A stretch of DNA of 64,000 nucleotides, from NCBI GenBank assembly GCA_942159475.1, contig OW804097.1:54394986-54458985 (forward strand). Reading direction: 5' to 3'. Source of the stretch: Sthenelais limicola (Eukaryota; Annelida; Polychaeta; Phyllodocida; Sigalionidae). Positions 11,780 through 24,589 of this stretch are shown one piece after another. Below the pieces are notes generated by a model that saw only the letters and a program-made list of their open reading frames with translations, was not told the origin of the DNA and made no database searches. The position numbers were made by a program, and so were the translations under genes. The stretch's first letter is position 1; each line of letters begins with the position of its first letter.

Positions 11780-12495
11780 TGTTTCTGTTGTTGTAATGAA
11801 ACCAAATGATTGCTATTTAGTCTTCTACTCATTCACACATAGCAAGTTCTTTTTGCACCACTCAATATAAGTATTAACATCCGATTGGGGTTTCTCTCTA
11901 AGAGTCCCTTAATTTCTATCGTATGAGATTAGGGCTATATATCATCTGCATAAATAATCTATTTACCATGGAAATATAGCTCAGATATATCGTTTATAGA
12001 TATTAAAAACGTGAGTGGGCCTAAAATACTTCCCTGGAGAACGCCTGCCTTGACACTACAATCGTTACTAAAACCGCAATTCGATCTAACATATTGTTTG
12101 CGCTCGTGAAGAAAACTCGCCAATAATTGAATTGAACTCTTATCCAGGCCAAGATTATGTAATTTTTCCAACAATAACCTGTGATTGACCGAATTAAAAG
12201 GTTTCCGGACATCGAAATAAACAATACTCATTTTATTACCCTCATTCGTTTTGTTGTATAGATCGGATAGATAGATATGGTAAATAGCATCGTTGGTAGA
12301 CAAACCACTTCTGAAACCGAATTGGTATGTATACAATTTCTTGTCGGTTTCAATATAATCATGTAGCCTTGTATATATAATTCTTTCATAGAAATGAAAT
12401 GATGTTTTGTCCGGATCATTATTCAATAAAACCTTGTGACTTACAAATGAGTAGTGGACATTATACTTTTTAACAACAATACATGTGAAATTCAA
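11780..12495 (-). pseudogene. LINE (CR1/jockey-type) reverse transcriptase fragment
   Basis: The minus-strand frame 12495-11959 carries successive non-LTR RT blocks: FERIIYTRLHDYIE, QFGFRSGLSTNDAI, SIVYFDVRKPFNSVNHRLLL (block A; the usual K/S-x-AFD reads KPFN here), GVLQGSILGPLTFLI (block B, normally VPQGSxLGP) and YINDI-like ISINDIS. Past the stop, the catalytic box reads IIYADDI in the same direction at about 11945-11955. Further decayed RT sequence (YIEWCKKNLLCVNE) continues to about 11800 in a shifted frame. Neither the endonuclease end nor the 3' end is visible. An old, dead fragment. Confidence 0.85.
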
Positions 12496-15343
12496 AAGGA
12501 ATAATGCTCCTTTTCATTACTGTAGTGTAAGTGTATTATATAGATGGATTCATGTTCTTACAAATACAGTTTGATCAACTTTTGAGGACAATCCTATAAA
12601 TAATGGTTTCATCGTCTCCAGTAAATCTATATATACACCATTCTCTTTTTGTCAAAGTCGGGCCATTTCTCTACATATATTTGACCATTAATAACTCTAT
12701 ACATTCATGTGAGTATTGTTGTCCAGGGTAACCTTGCAAATTCCGGTTAGCTTATAATTATATCTTGATCAATAATTTACCCTCGAATAATGATGGTATG
12801 GAACAAATAATGAATCGAAATTATACGGGAAGCTTCATATGGACATTAAGGGGATGGAAATCGATTCTGTGGCGTATCTTTTATTACAAAAATATAGGAA
12901 AAGAGAATAACAATTTGAGTGGCATTTGACCATGCATTTGCCATCTCCGTTTTCCAAGTTCAGGCTGCTTTTCACACCAATACTGGGCACTGGGAAAGTG
13001 ACAAAGATAGATAGTGACGACTAGACGAATTGAATACTGACCGTCAAGGGCAGATGCTACCATGCCACTGCGGAACGAACGTGGATAATGTCATGGTTAC
13101 TGGACTCCAGGGTGCACTAGTTTTCGGGGAAAAGACCCAGAAATACATTCAAATGTAATTATTTAACATTAGTGAATGTAGAGTGATACTCCAAATCTTG
13201 TCCATAGCTAGTGAAAAATAAATTAGTATGTAAATCTCACTGTAACTAAGGAACTCCCTCCATTGTTTACATAAACAATGTTTGGTACATACAAAACAAA
13301 AAAAAACAAAGATAGAAAGTAATAGACTTTGAGCAATTCTTTTTGTGTAAAACCGAATCATCTTTTTTTTTCATTTCTGTGTACACCCGAACCCCCTTAT
13401 TTTCAATATGGCTCTATTTCATCTTTGTAAATATATAATAGGGAATTATCGATGGAATTGAAAATGTTAGGACAGCACTGCCGATAGGTATGCCATTTCA
13501 CCCATTTCCACTGTAGAACAGCAAATATAAAAAAATATCAATTTTTCTTCATCTTCAGAAATCCAATCTTCGTTTCTACAGAAGTAAAGGATCAAAGAAA
13601 GAACTAATTGAGAAACAAATAATTTGTTTGGGTCGATTATCAATATCGGCTTTGCAAGAATCATCTTGTTTCTACTCTAATATATATAATAGATTATATT
13701 TTCGAATCTTAGTATATTTCGAATACTCGATCAGGTTACACCATGTTGTATTGTGTACAAAAGTTACAACGTGAAACAAGCACGGTAGACATTTGAGAAA
13801 ATGCTTAAAGTCCTAATACCCAATTAAATGTATAATATATGGAGGGTAGACTTAATAGAAATCTAATTAAAATTAGTTGCCTTAGGGGCGTCCTGAAGGA
13901 GAATAGTCATTCCAAAATTAATCTAACCATCGACAATGCATGCATGATTATTGCGCACGGTTATCGCTTTGATAATAACTTTGAAGAACCAGAGAACCGG
14001 ATAGTTTAATTGATTTAGGTTATATCGTTTCTATTATAACATCCAGCTTTATATGCTTGCCGAGCTTAAATTTTCAATTTACTGTCCACTTACCCTTTCA
14101 ATGTGTATCAGAATTCTTTTGAATTTATATCCACCATTTAAAACAAAGTTGTATGGGCCCCATCACATTAACATAAATCATTATTAATTTTAATGCAAGA
14201 TACAAATTATATATTATAATGTCTGATCGCAGAAGAAAAGTACCGACTGCTAGTCAGAGATGATTTATAATTCTTGACGAGCACAACCCACCGCTATTCC
14301 GTAGGCGGAATAGCTTTGCTATGATATTGAATCACGTGACCGGCTGCCCCCCGAGGGATAAACGACCATGTACCGACACTGTCTTCCGAACCTCTGTTTC
14401 AGTGCTTTTTATTTTTCGGGAACTTTCTAACCGATCCCAGACGCTAGAGTCAGTCAAGGGTAACAAGGTCCAAACGGGAACATGTGTTTACTTTACTGAT
14501 AAAATACAAAGTTATCGCTTACCGCAGATTCGAATCGAGGGCAGTCAGCCATAACAAAATAAGAAAACAACTACAGGGGGATCTATAAGGTTGATGGGAC
14601 AGCCGCAGGGCGGGCCGCAGGGAGCAGTATGGAAGAGCCGCTTAGTTCCATCAATTGACACCAGCGGCGCTGTTCACTGACTTGAGTCATGAACAGTGCC
14701 GAGGCCCGGGTGAGATGGCTGGGTAGTGGTGGAGGGGAGTTCGTATAAAAACAATATTAGGTGTTCAGATCTTCAGAAATATAACCAAACTATTTAAACA
14801 ATTCAATTCAAGGCGGTACACTTTCTGGACTTAAAATGGTTATAAACAACAACAGTTACTGATTATGAACGCTGATAAGAAATCTCCTACAAATATGTCT
14901 AATCAGCCATGTTGTACAAAGTTATTAAAGTATACTTAGATTAGCGATCATAGGCCATGAGGTAGCAGCAGTATCGACACGGCAGTGGACGGACGGAAGA
15001 CCATGGCTATTCCTCGTCGAATATTATCCGTGAGTCCATAAGCAATTGTAGAATTTACATGCTAAAACATTTAAAAGAAGAAAATACAAATAAAGATAGT
15101 TTTTGGTTTCTTATCATGATAATTTGGAGAACCCCGACCAGCTGGAGAGCCCCACCTTAACAAAGATACAGCGTTAATGACTGATGGACATGGGAGAATT
15201 TTTCATGTACTTTCATTGGCTACTGTGTCACAAGCAAGCCATTATGGAAAGCCTAGAGATATATAGTGTTGTATCTTGGAACAGGCTTTTAAGGCAATCG
15301 AAGTGTACCCGGTGTGCGCAATTCATGCGACCCTAATTAAGCT
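12496..15343. other. Stretch with no supported gene
   Basis: AT-rich and without convincing ORFs. Small structures: a hairpin gctattcc...ggaatagc at 14293-14314; and a GC-rich island at about 14590-14730 containing a 27-base imperfect palindrome (14670-14696) whose centre includes TGAGTCA, the consensus AP-1 site. The island is the only part here that looks like a regulatory region, and no exon could be attached to it. Confidence 0.45.
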
Positions 15344-15346
15344 TTA

Positions 15347-17969
15347 TAGGGCGACTCCACTAGAGAGAAAAACGGCGCCGACAAATGTTGTTATTGCCCA
15401 CTAATGCACTTGTCAATTGCAACCCCCCACCCCCACCCCTGGGGAAGTGGGGGAATGGCAGGGGGATGTCTGAGAAAACATTCCCCCACCCAGGCGGCGG
15501 AGATTTCCCTTAGTTTACAGCAATATCAACTGAATGGGTGGGGGAATGTCCGCCAGTGCCCACTCTATACCTTGGTTCCTAAGACAGTTTTGGTGGTATT
15601 CAGTGTGTATGGGCTTGGCTAGGCTAAGATCTAAAGTAACAAACCTCCTCCAATATAATACACAAAGAGTGTCACCTTTGAACATGGCAGGGATTTAGCA
15701 CCACCTATATAGTGTTTCAATAGTGTAAAGTCTGAACCTGCCTTGCTGAACGTTATGGGGTACTCTAATTCCATGGTACCCTACACTAGATATGTCAAAA
15801 TCCTTTAGTGTTGGAGGCAGGGTTAGGTTGGGGGTTAGGGTATGGGATCCCCGGAGGTGGGGTGGGGGTGGGAGGGCACATGGGAGGGGGTTGTGGAGGG
15901 GTTAGGCTTAGGGGCAATGGAGGTGGGGTATATATGTTACAAGTCTCCTGTAGATATATATGCGTGTTCACCCCTAAACAAATTTCAGAAATTTGTTTTT
16001 TTCATCAATGGAGTCTATCTAGGCTCTCTTTTGATGATAGGAAGCCTACTGCCCCCCACCTTCTGACCTCCCCCCCCCCCCCCACCCCACTAAACAAATT
16101 GAATTTTTGTGAAATTCTTTTTTTTTCCTTTTTCATTGATGGAGTGTATCTAGGCTCTCTACTGATGATAGGAAGAAAAATTAGGGGAGACCCCATAGAA
16201 TGCTGGAAATAAATGAAAATGTTTAGTCAAACATTGTTTAAACTTATTTTACCATTACTGAATGGTTATTTGCCAATAACCTTTCTTCTATTAAGAATAA
16301 TTTCACAAATTAAAAAGCATTATGACCCCTATGTCAGGACCTAAGTATACCCTAATTCAAAACATTATGTGCATTTTTTATTTATTTATTTCTAATATAA
16401 ATCCTCATTTATGTAGAAATATGTAAATTCTCCAGCGCCCTTATCAGCAGAGTTCCATGCCCCGGCCCCCCCACTCAGTGGTGCTATGGACCGCACCCGC
16501 GTTCCCGATTTCTCCGGAAAAGGGGTACTTTTGGAGCAGCTGTCTCCGGCCAGAGAATCTTGAAAAAAGGGGTGTATTTTAGTGGTGGACCCGGAGAAAA
16601 ACAGAAAAAGGGGTGTACTGAATGGCCCAGAGAAAAGGGAGAAAAAGGGATGTTTAAAGCCAGTCTAAAACTCAAGTCATACATAAATATTAGACCTTGC
16701 ATAATCTATAACTGAGGTTCGAAATAATGTCCCCCTCCTTTGTCAACTCTCTTAAAAAGCTAATATACATTGAGGGAATATAATTCAGTTATTTGTTGTT
16801 AATCGAAATTCATGTAATAACCTAGAAATAGTCTCACATTCACAATTATTCCAGTTATACTCTAAAGAGCTACTGTAAATAATGTCATTCTAATGTCATT
16901 CTAATTATAATGTCATTCTATTTCTACTCTTTCCGGAGATAAGGGGTAGAAAAACGGGAAAAAGCCATCCAAATCCTTGAAAAGGAGGGTCTAAAATTGA
17001 TGCTTTTTCCGGAGATAAGGGGGTGTTTTTGAAATTAGGGAACGAGCCTATGTGTCTATCTAATATACTGAGTGGGGGGGCCGGGTTCCATGCACAGTCT
17101 CTCTCTCTATATATATATTGTATTTTTATTCTGGTCCTTTCAATACAGTTACATCATCCAGAATTGGGATGGCTGCCTCTGCCTTGGCAGGTCTACCTGG
17201 TGCAACCCAATAGTTCAATTACAATTTTTTTATTTTACATTTGTAAGAACACGATGCGATGTGCACTTAGTTTTGTCCGGACCATTACAAAATACATGTT
17301 AACAATGTAAAATCCCATAGCCCCCGACCCGGCTCATCAATAATTATAGTCAAATTCTAATTATATAATGTGTGTAATCCACTGTCCTTCATTGTTCTCT
17401 TCAGTTCAAGTTCTTACTACCAATGATAGTAGTGCTCATTTTCATTTTTCACTTCAATATGCATATTTATAATTCAATTCATTCAAGATGGTTTCATCTG
17501 TAGAGCCAGTCCCATACCTAAAATACTTATTATACTTAGATCTACCGGCAACCCTGACTACAATATCCATTATTAACTTTCCCAATTTTGTCTATAGTAG
17601 CAGCAATATGTCTAGTTTATGTACAAAAAAAAATAAATCAAATGAAGCAATTTTGAGAATTTAAGAATTTTCAGCTGTGGATGGCCAAATGACGACCAAT
17701 TGGTGGAATTGCTCATATACAAAACTGTATGTAATGATGTTTAGAATTCACATCTAATTAATGCAAATTCAAATTGGGGTTGCAATTGACAAGTGCATAA
17801 TTTGTTGCAACAAATATCCATACAGAAACAACAGTTTCCAGAGAATGTGGCAACACATCTGACACTCCTCCATTTGTGTTTTCATTGCAAACATGAAATG
17901 AACTGATGTTAGTGCGTGGGCAACAAAAAAATTTGTCGCCGCCATTTTTTCTCTAGTGGAGTTGCCCTA
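15347..17969. mobile_element. PIF/Harbinger-like TIR element, TTA target duplication
   Basis: The left end tagggcgactccactagaga and the reverse complement of the right end (tagggcaactccactagaga) match over about 50 bases with few differences. Both sides are flanked by TTA (15344-15346 and 17970-17972). A 3-bp TTA/TAA duplication is the mark of PIF/Harbinger elements and their MITEs. There is no transposase frame in 2.6 kb, so it is non-autonomous. It holds an imperfect tandem duplication of about 50 bp ('ggagt(c/g)tatctaggctctct', 15999-16050 and 16127-16177), G-rich low-complexity sequence at 15810-15930, and a second transposon at 16461-17085. Confidence 0.75.
16461..17085. mobile_element. 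hAT-like MITE inside the TIR element
   Basis: The termini are perfect 19-bp inverted repeats, cccggcccccccactcagt at 16461-16479 and its reverse complement at 17067-17085. They are flanked by a perfect 8-bp duplication TTCCATGC (16453-16460 and 17086-17093). An 8-bp target duplication is characteristic of hAT elements (also P and a few others). It is 625 bp long with no transposase. The interior repeats 'ccggagataaggggt' and similar strings in both halves. Its insertion postdates the surrounding element. Confidence 0.85.
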
Positions 17970-17972
17970 TTA

Positions 17973-18215
17973 TGCAGGGACTCCACTATGGGAAAAACGG
18001 CAAAAAACGGCTGCGACGAATTTTTTGCGACGAAATATCTAATCAAGTTAGATATTTTGCAATTGTTGGCAACAAATAAATATGTTGCCGACAACCTATT
18101 TTACCCCACTTCCACTAGTGATTTCTGAATTTTAGTTTTTTAGTGAATTTTTAGTCATGTCGGCGACGAATTTTGCCTGTTGGCGCCGTTTTTTACCTAT
18201 AGTGGAGTCGCCCTA
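17973..18215. mobile_element. Second TTA-flanked MITE, abutting the first
   Basis: A 243-bp element whose right end, tagtggagtcgcccta, is the same terminus as that of the 15347-17969 element. Its left end is a diverged version (tgcagggactccacta). It is flanked by TTA at 17970-17972, shared with its neighbour, and at 18216-18218. The interior keeps the family's 'cgacgaatttt' and 'ttgttggcaac' strings, inverted between halves. Confidence 0.75.
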
Positions 18216-18218
18216 TTA

Positions 18219-19459
18219 AAAATATATAGAACTGCAGTCAATGTTAGGCGCGAACGCGTGACCATGAAGGCAGAATGGTAGTGGGTGTACAGGTTGCATA
18301 TTGCCGCGGGTTTTGTCGCAGAAATTATAAAAAAAAATCAGATTTCTTTTAACGCATGTTTCTGCTTGTTTCTGTACTCCTCTTGCGGCCATACAAGTTT
18401 GAATGGTAGTTTAAATTAACAGAAATCTCATTATTTCGGAGGGATTATATTAAATCATCCTATTTCTTTGTTTGGCATCGCATCAGTTTATTAAGGAAGG
18501 TATAACTAGTACATATAACTATAGTTAGTATAATATATACCTCCCTGGTTTATTTCATCATTGTTGCCACTCATTGACTCAGGTTGCCACTCATTGACAC
18601 TTTCCTGAGTCAATGAGGCAAGAGTCAAACAGACTTGTGTTAAACTAGCAACAAGTGAGTTTGTTTGTGAATGAAGGCTAGGGTCAGCTTACACTTGCAC
18701 ATAAACAATAATGAGGGTGTTACAATCCAGGGTTTTAATAATGAGTGTTCCAACAACAAACAGTATAACTCAGTATAATGTTTTTAAAAACATGATGGAT
18801 GGACAACGATAATTTGGGGTACTGGTAATTAAAAGAATTTGCAAATGCAAACCAGTAAAGCATGACACCACCTGGTGGAAATAAGTCAGACTAATTATGT
18901 GGCAAGATGAGACAGATTTGAACTTGAGGGTGTTTCACATAGTTATAGAATCCACTAAAACCGGGTGATGTACAAATGTTGGTATTTTAAAAAATTAGTA
19001 GTACACATTGTCAGCTGTCTAAAACAGTTTTCATATTCAAGATATATTATATTGAGATAAACCATATCTGCTAAGAGATACCTATAACATAAATGCAGTA
19101 ATATTATTATCATCATATTATATTATTGTTACATAGCCAACATACAAAACTAGACAATTTCAAATGTGTCAGCACAATAAACTCACAACTGCCCTGGCAT
19201 GAACAACTACTTATATCTGGCACTTCACACTCACCAACATGACACTTCATTCATCAGCACAGAGCATTTCAGCCGCGCAAACGTTTCGAATCAAAACAGC
19301 AAACCTGCATATGGCTACTGGTCAGTGGTAGGAGTGATAGGAGTAGCAAGTGAGGCAACAGCAGCTAACGCACTGGGAAGCTATGGGCGCTCTTTGGCCT
19401 CTCCTGTGTCATGTTTGGCCGCTGATTCCTACTGGCCTTGTGCACACCGGGTATATAAT
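18219..19459. other. Stretch with no supported gene
   Basis: The one structure seen is at 18564-18621: ttgccactcattgactcag, a partial direct copy of it, then its inverse ctgagtcaatgaggcaa, which form a hairpin. The ORF at 19199-19636 runs into the large palindrome that follows and is not credible as a gene. Confidence 0.45.
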
Positions 19460-20044
19460 GGGCAATTAGAGCCTGAGTTTATTGTCCGAGCTGGCCCTCT
19501 ATGCCTGACGGGAATCCTGTCGAGGCCGGAGGCCGAGACAGGTTCCCGAAGGCATAGAGGGCCAGCGAGGACAATAAACGAAGGCTCTAATGGCTTTAGT
19601 CCCCGTTGGTTGGGCTGTTTACCGGAAGTTCTCTAGGCATAGAGGGCCAGCGGGACCGGTAGTGACCACTGGCCCTCTATGCGTCTATAACGGGCCAGCT
19701 CAGACCAACCAACGGGGACTAAACCCTCGTAAGTAACTGCATAGAATATGTGTGGGACCTACTACTATACGTTATCTAAATTTAGTCCCCGTTGGTTGGT
19801 CTGAGCTGGCCTGTTATAGACGCATAGAGGGCCAGTGGTCACTACCGGTCCCGCTGGCCCTCTATGCCTAGAGAACTTCCGGTAAACAGCCCAACCAACG
19901 GGGACTAAAGCCATTAGAGCCTTCGTTTATTGTCCGAGCTGGCCCTCTATGCCTTCGGGAACCTGTCTCGGCCTCCGGCCTCGACAGGATTCCCGTCAGG
20001 CATAGAGGGCCAGCTCGGACAATAAACTCAGGCTCTAATTGCCC
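19460..20044. repeat. Near-perfect 585-bp palindrome built of smaller palindromes (foldback element)
   Basis: Left arm 19460-19723 and right arm 19781-20044 are both 264 bases and near-perfect reverse complements around a 57-base spacer. Each arm is itself layered. The string gctggccctctatgc and its inverse gcatagagggccagc recur several times per arm, enclosing a second inverted pair (gggaatcctgtcgaggcc against ggccgagacaggttccc) and a third (accggtagtgaccact, itself palindromic in part). Arms and sub-arms would give a cruciform or a long RNA hairpin. There is no transposase. It is GC-rich inside AT-rich surroundings, which argues that it was inserted. No target duplication was found. Confidence 0.9.
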
Positions 20045-22306
20045 AATATACATACTTGTTCTATTGTTCTGTCTGGTGTTCATTACAGCCCAACATATGT
20101 TTTAAACTCAACTAAATAGTATAAATATATGTACTTATATTGTTGTGTTAACTAAAATAAATCATTCTGTAAAGAGTTTTACATGAAATAGGAAATGTGT
20201 AACCTTATTAAAGTAGATTTAGGTACATGTAGTAATGATACGCCATATAAAAGGTAGCCTGGGAAAACCAACACTGTGTTGACAGATCGAGCTAACCTTT
20301 TCCCCCAAACGTATTGATGCGTTTGAAAATAAAAATATAATATATATTACAGATTGATTCCATCAGTACAACTAATTAGGAATGTTATAATGGGATGAAA
20401 TGACGATTGGTTATATCACTATGCTTTTGTTTTTGAAGTTATGGAAAAGACTTCATGTTTTGGGACCCCTACAGAGCATTTCTAAGATGGTTCCTACGAA
20501 AGCGTGGAGAGATCTATAGGAGGTTGAAGTGCAATCCAAGGATCTTTGCATGTTTTCTATGAGTCCTCTGGGAAGCCAGGGACTCTATATTTTGTAAGAA
20601 ATGATTACTTCAAAGGCCTTTAAGAACCATATAATGAATAGGCTACAGAAATAAGCAATATCCCATGCGTTCAACAGTTTCTCAAATGTCACAAAATAAG
20701 GCAAATATTGGTTACTTTAGTAGTCGCATCGTAGTAAATTTCATATAAGGAATGGGAGTCTAAACACGTGAAATAACATTATGGATTGCATCGGGAACGT
20801 TCGTTTAACCTTTTTCAGTAAACGGGCGTACTTTGTAGGCATGGCCTATGGATTGATGTCCTGAGATGCTGACGGTCTACCCCCAGACATTAATACTGAT
20901 GCATCGACCACAACCATACTTGGGGTGGTAGTGACTGCTTTAAAGGCAGAAGGGACTCCTACTTCAGGCCACAGTTAACATCCATCGGGCTGGGGCATGA
21001 CGGAGAGGATACAAGGTAAAAGCAACAGCAGGGGACAGGAAAGTATATTGAAGGGGAGAGTTGGCAATCTGCAATTAGGAGCACAGAGAAAATTTGCGCA
21101 GGTAAATATGAGAAAATTGATATTTGGTTAGTGTTAGTGTACCTCTATACATATTTGGAATTTTATCATATCATGCTCGTGCTCGTCTCAGTCTCAGGGA
21201 ATGATGTTTTAATTTAATTTGATAATGCTTTCATTTCTTGTAATCAGGTATACATCTACTGGATATCTTCATATTTTCATCAGTAGATTGTTTTGTTACC
21301 CTGTTTTCCTGGGAACGGAATTTTTGAATCGGGACCTTGGCGCACGAACTAGTTGTTACATTACAACTGAACTCAAGCAAATAATACTGACTATCATATT
21401 ATGTAGCAAACTGCTTAATTTCATGCTTTTTGCATGTGCCACCTTTTTTTACCAATAAAATGTATCAATTGGAAATAGAGATGCTACTATATATATCTAT
21501 TATAGACTTGGAGTCTAATATACATGTATACGATAACTTAATTCAGTCAGTGTAACCATAATACTGGTGTGGAACCTATAGTGTCCGACCGGGCATTGAT
21601 TTCTTTAATTATTATTGGTATTGGAATTATCGGTAGCTGACATTATGTACATAAATATATGGACGTATTTTCTTATTAACATTGGGCATGTGGCTAGGCC
21701 TCATGAGACAAACATATTATTGTAGGCCTACACTTTAGCAGTCTGTACATGGTCGATTCTCATGAAACGGTTCCAAATGGGAATTTCTTGAAAGGTTATT
21801 AGAATGAGATGAAATTGCTAGTATAGGTGCACCATATCCTACTCTTCTAAACCCTGAAATTGCGCTCCTTAGCCATGAGAACTGTTGAAATATTCTCTTA
21901 GATATATTGCACAGACGGTGATGATCACAAACATAATTATTCATCGTCATTTCATTCATTAAATTTTATAACAAGAATAAAAAGATTATATTTTCACATG
22001 ATCCCATAGAATAATAAAAACCCTTTCGAATGGTATATGGGAAATACACCTACATTCATGAGATCCATTATGATAATCAGTGAAGAACAAGTACTAAGTT
22101 AACTAATTATCAAGTTATGCACCGATTTGATCAACTGTTAACATATTTAACTTTGTAATCAGTGTCAACTTAATTCATATACTTGGCGTTTCCACTGGAA
22201 ACGATTTTCTCAGCCACAATCATTTGTGCCTGATGTCAACTTATAGTTATACAGTAGTTTGATTCTTGAAGAGGGAAACAGTGTGCAACACAATAGCCAG
22301 GGCTGT
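20045..22306. other. Stretch with no supported gene
   Basis: I see no gene and no clear repeat. Around 20780-21080 the sequence is less AT-rich and could be a decayed gene or element, but no frame longer than noise supports this. The ORFs at 21219-21458 (plus) and 21735-21959 (minus) have no recognisable content. Confidence 0.4.
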
Positions 22307-22560
22307 AAAAAAAAGTTGGTTGAAAAAAAATTGTCGTTAAAAAATAGTTGGTCGGGGAAAAAAAATTGTCGTTAAAAAAAAGTTGTCGTTAAAAAAAAAT
22401 GGTTGGTCGTTCAAAAAAGTCGGTCGTAAAAAGTTGGTTGAAAAAAAGTTGGTCGTTACAAAAAGTTGGTCGTGAAAAAAAAAGTTGGTCGTGAAAAAAA
22501 AAGTTGTTCGTAAAAAAAAAAGTTGGTCGTAAAAAAAAAAAGTTGGTTGTATAAAAAAGT
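22307..22560 (+). repeat. Degenerate minisatellite of A-runs and gttggtcg
   Basis: About fourteen repeats of 'aaaaaa(a)gttggtcgt(g/t)' with unit length from about 13 to 20 bp. Variation is mostly in A-run length, the pattern expected from slippage. It begins just after cagggctgtaaaa, which resembles a hAT-type terminus, but no matching right end was found. Confidence 0.85.
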
Positions 22561-22955
22561 AGTAAGCTAGGCTAGGCTAAATAGTTGGTAACTTACTTTT
22601 AAAATTAATGTGTTGGGCAGCAGTGTCCATTTGAGCACCTGAGGCAGGTGAGGGACGTGGGCAGAGGGATGGTGTGGAAGGTGGGAGGGCCTTCTGCAGA
22701 CCTATCATGGTTGGAGAAGCATCTAACTAACAGCCAATCAACTCCCTTGGCTAAACCTAGAAAGGCTGTCAATCAGCCTTCAATAACGTCTAGGTGTGAA
22801 ATCTATGACTGATTGAATCAGTGAAGTGTGAAATATAGGACCTGATCGAAAGGATTAGATAAGGCATCCTTAAACACCTCACAGACAGCTAAAGAATATT
22901 ATCAGATGTACATCCAGTATCAGTGATTGGCACAATTCATAGTGACTCATATGTT

Positions 22956-22979
22956 TTCTCAGCTATAAATAGCTGAGAA
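22956..22979. repeat. 24-bp perfect palindrome
   Basis: ttctcagcta and tagctgagaa are separated by 4 bases (taaa). The palindrome is isolated in unannotated AT-rich sequence. Confidence 0.8.
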
Positions 22980-23439
22980 AAACCGTCATGGTCGGTGATG
23001 GAAAAACAACTTCCTCATTTTGGAAACTTAGATCTTTAGACTAATTGGGAATATTAATCAATTTTTTCTTTCTGTTTCAATACACCCATCTGTCCATCTT
23101 TTATCAAGCATAAACAAATGATTTATTGCGTGATTCTGATTAAATTACACCATATTATCAGCATTAAATAGCGTATCCACTTTACGGACGGTGACGGCTA
23201 TTATCTATTATAATAAACGTGAAACAGTGATTTTTTTGTCATGCATGTTCTGGGAATCTGTGACATCCACAGCTGTTTTTCTGCTCTGTACAGTTCCGTC
23301 AGCTCTCCCTCTGTAGCTGGCAGGAAGTTCAAGAAAATCGGGCTTATTGTGACAAGTTTTTGAAATTTGGTACAGTGTTAGGTATGGACATAAGGTTTTC
23401 AAAAATCACCACAAACAAATTGAGGTAGCCCCCTAAGGT

Positions 23440-24530
23440 ATGCACAAAGACCAATATGGCTGCCATCAGGAAAGAAGATAGTCATATCTCAGCTCCTGAT
23501 AGCACTAGATTCATGCATGATACCTCTTTGTCCATGTTTTCAGGTGGGAGGAATCCATTTCTGACCTTATATTTTGGTTTCAAGGTCATTTTCAAGGTCA
23601 ATATCCAATATGGCTGCCACCAGGATAAAGAATGTCATATCTCAGCTCCTGTTAGCACTATATCCATATACAATACCGATTCTCTTATGTTTTAAGGTAT
23701 GAAAAATCCATTTCAGGACTTACTTTTCTCTTTCAAGTTCATATAAGTCATTAAAGGTCATTTTCAAGGTCAAAATCTAATATGGTCGCCACTGGGATAC
23801 AATAATGTCATGTAGCTCAGCTCCCTTTAGCACTATATCCAAGTGTAATACCAGTTAGTCCATGTTTTTAAGGTGTGAGGAATCGATTTTTGACTTTATA
23901 TTTCAGTTTCAAGGTCATTTTCAAGGTCAAAACCCAATATGGCTGCTACAAGGATAAATAATGTCATATCTCAGCTCCTGTGGGCCCTATATCTGTGTAT
24001 AACACTTTATGTCTATGTTTAGAGGTATGAGAAATCCATTTCAGAAGTTACTTCTCTACTTCAATGTTATTCAAGGTCACTTTCAAGGCCAAATCCAATA
24101 TGGCTGCTGCAATACAGTTAGATAGAAAGATAGAAAGTAGATAGTAGATAGAAAGGGGACTCTAGTAGAAGGAGAAGGGACAGGAGGACAGACAAAATGC
24201 TCTATCTCTGATAGGCCCCTCAGAATACATGAGTCATGGAGGGAGAGTCAATGCAGGGCACAGCTGCATTGGGTCCCAACAATGTCATGTATCTCATCTC
24301 CTGTTAGTATTACATCAAAGTGTATAATACCAGTTTGTCTATGTTTTAAGGCATTAGAAAGCCATTTCTGCAGTTATTGCCCTATTTCAAGGTCATTTCA
24401 AGGTCAAAATCCAATAAGAATGTCATATCTTGGCTCCCATTAGCAATAAATCCAGTATAATGCCACTTTATCTATGTTTTGAGGTGTCAGGAATTCATTC
24501 CTGGTCTCATATTCCTGTCTTAAAAGAATT
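23440..24530 (+). repeat. Satellite of 150-170 bp units rich in TCAAGGTCA
   Basis: About six diverged tandem units. The phrase 'aatatgg(c/t)(t/c)gcc' recurs at about 23453, 23606, 23778, 23935 and 24096, that is every 153-172 bases. Each unit has the order: atatggctgcc, aatgtcatatctcagctcc, agcactatatcc, ttaaggt(a/g)tgag(g/a)aatc, ttcaaggtcattttcaaggtca. A shorter, partly rearranged unit follows from about 24280 and a final one ends near 24510. The paired AAGGTCA strings match monomeric nuclear-receptor (ERR/SF-1 type) half-sites. The ORF at 23456-23695 simply reads the repeat. Confidence 0.85.
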
Positions 24531-24589
24531 ATCAATGTTAATGGCTTATCTCTTTAGCTTTCTGGACCCATTAATTAAAACAACCATAA

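Noticed and set aside
15808..16212. 134-codon Gly-rich ORF
   Set aside because: It reads G-rich low-complexity sequence inside a transposon; another frame is equally open.
19199..20083. ORFs at 19199-19636 (plus) and 19868-20083 (minus) with an identical 60-residue end
   Set aside because: They are mirror images produced by the palindrome arms; no start context, domain or splice support.
22300..22620. hAT terminus cagggctgtaaaa before the A-rich minisatellite
   Set aside because: No inverted partner and no 8-bp duplication found.
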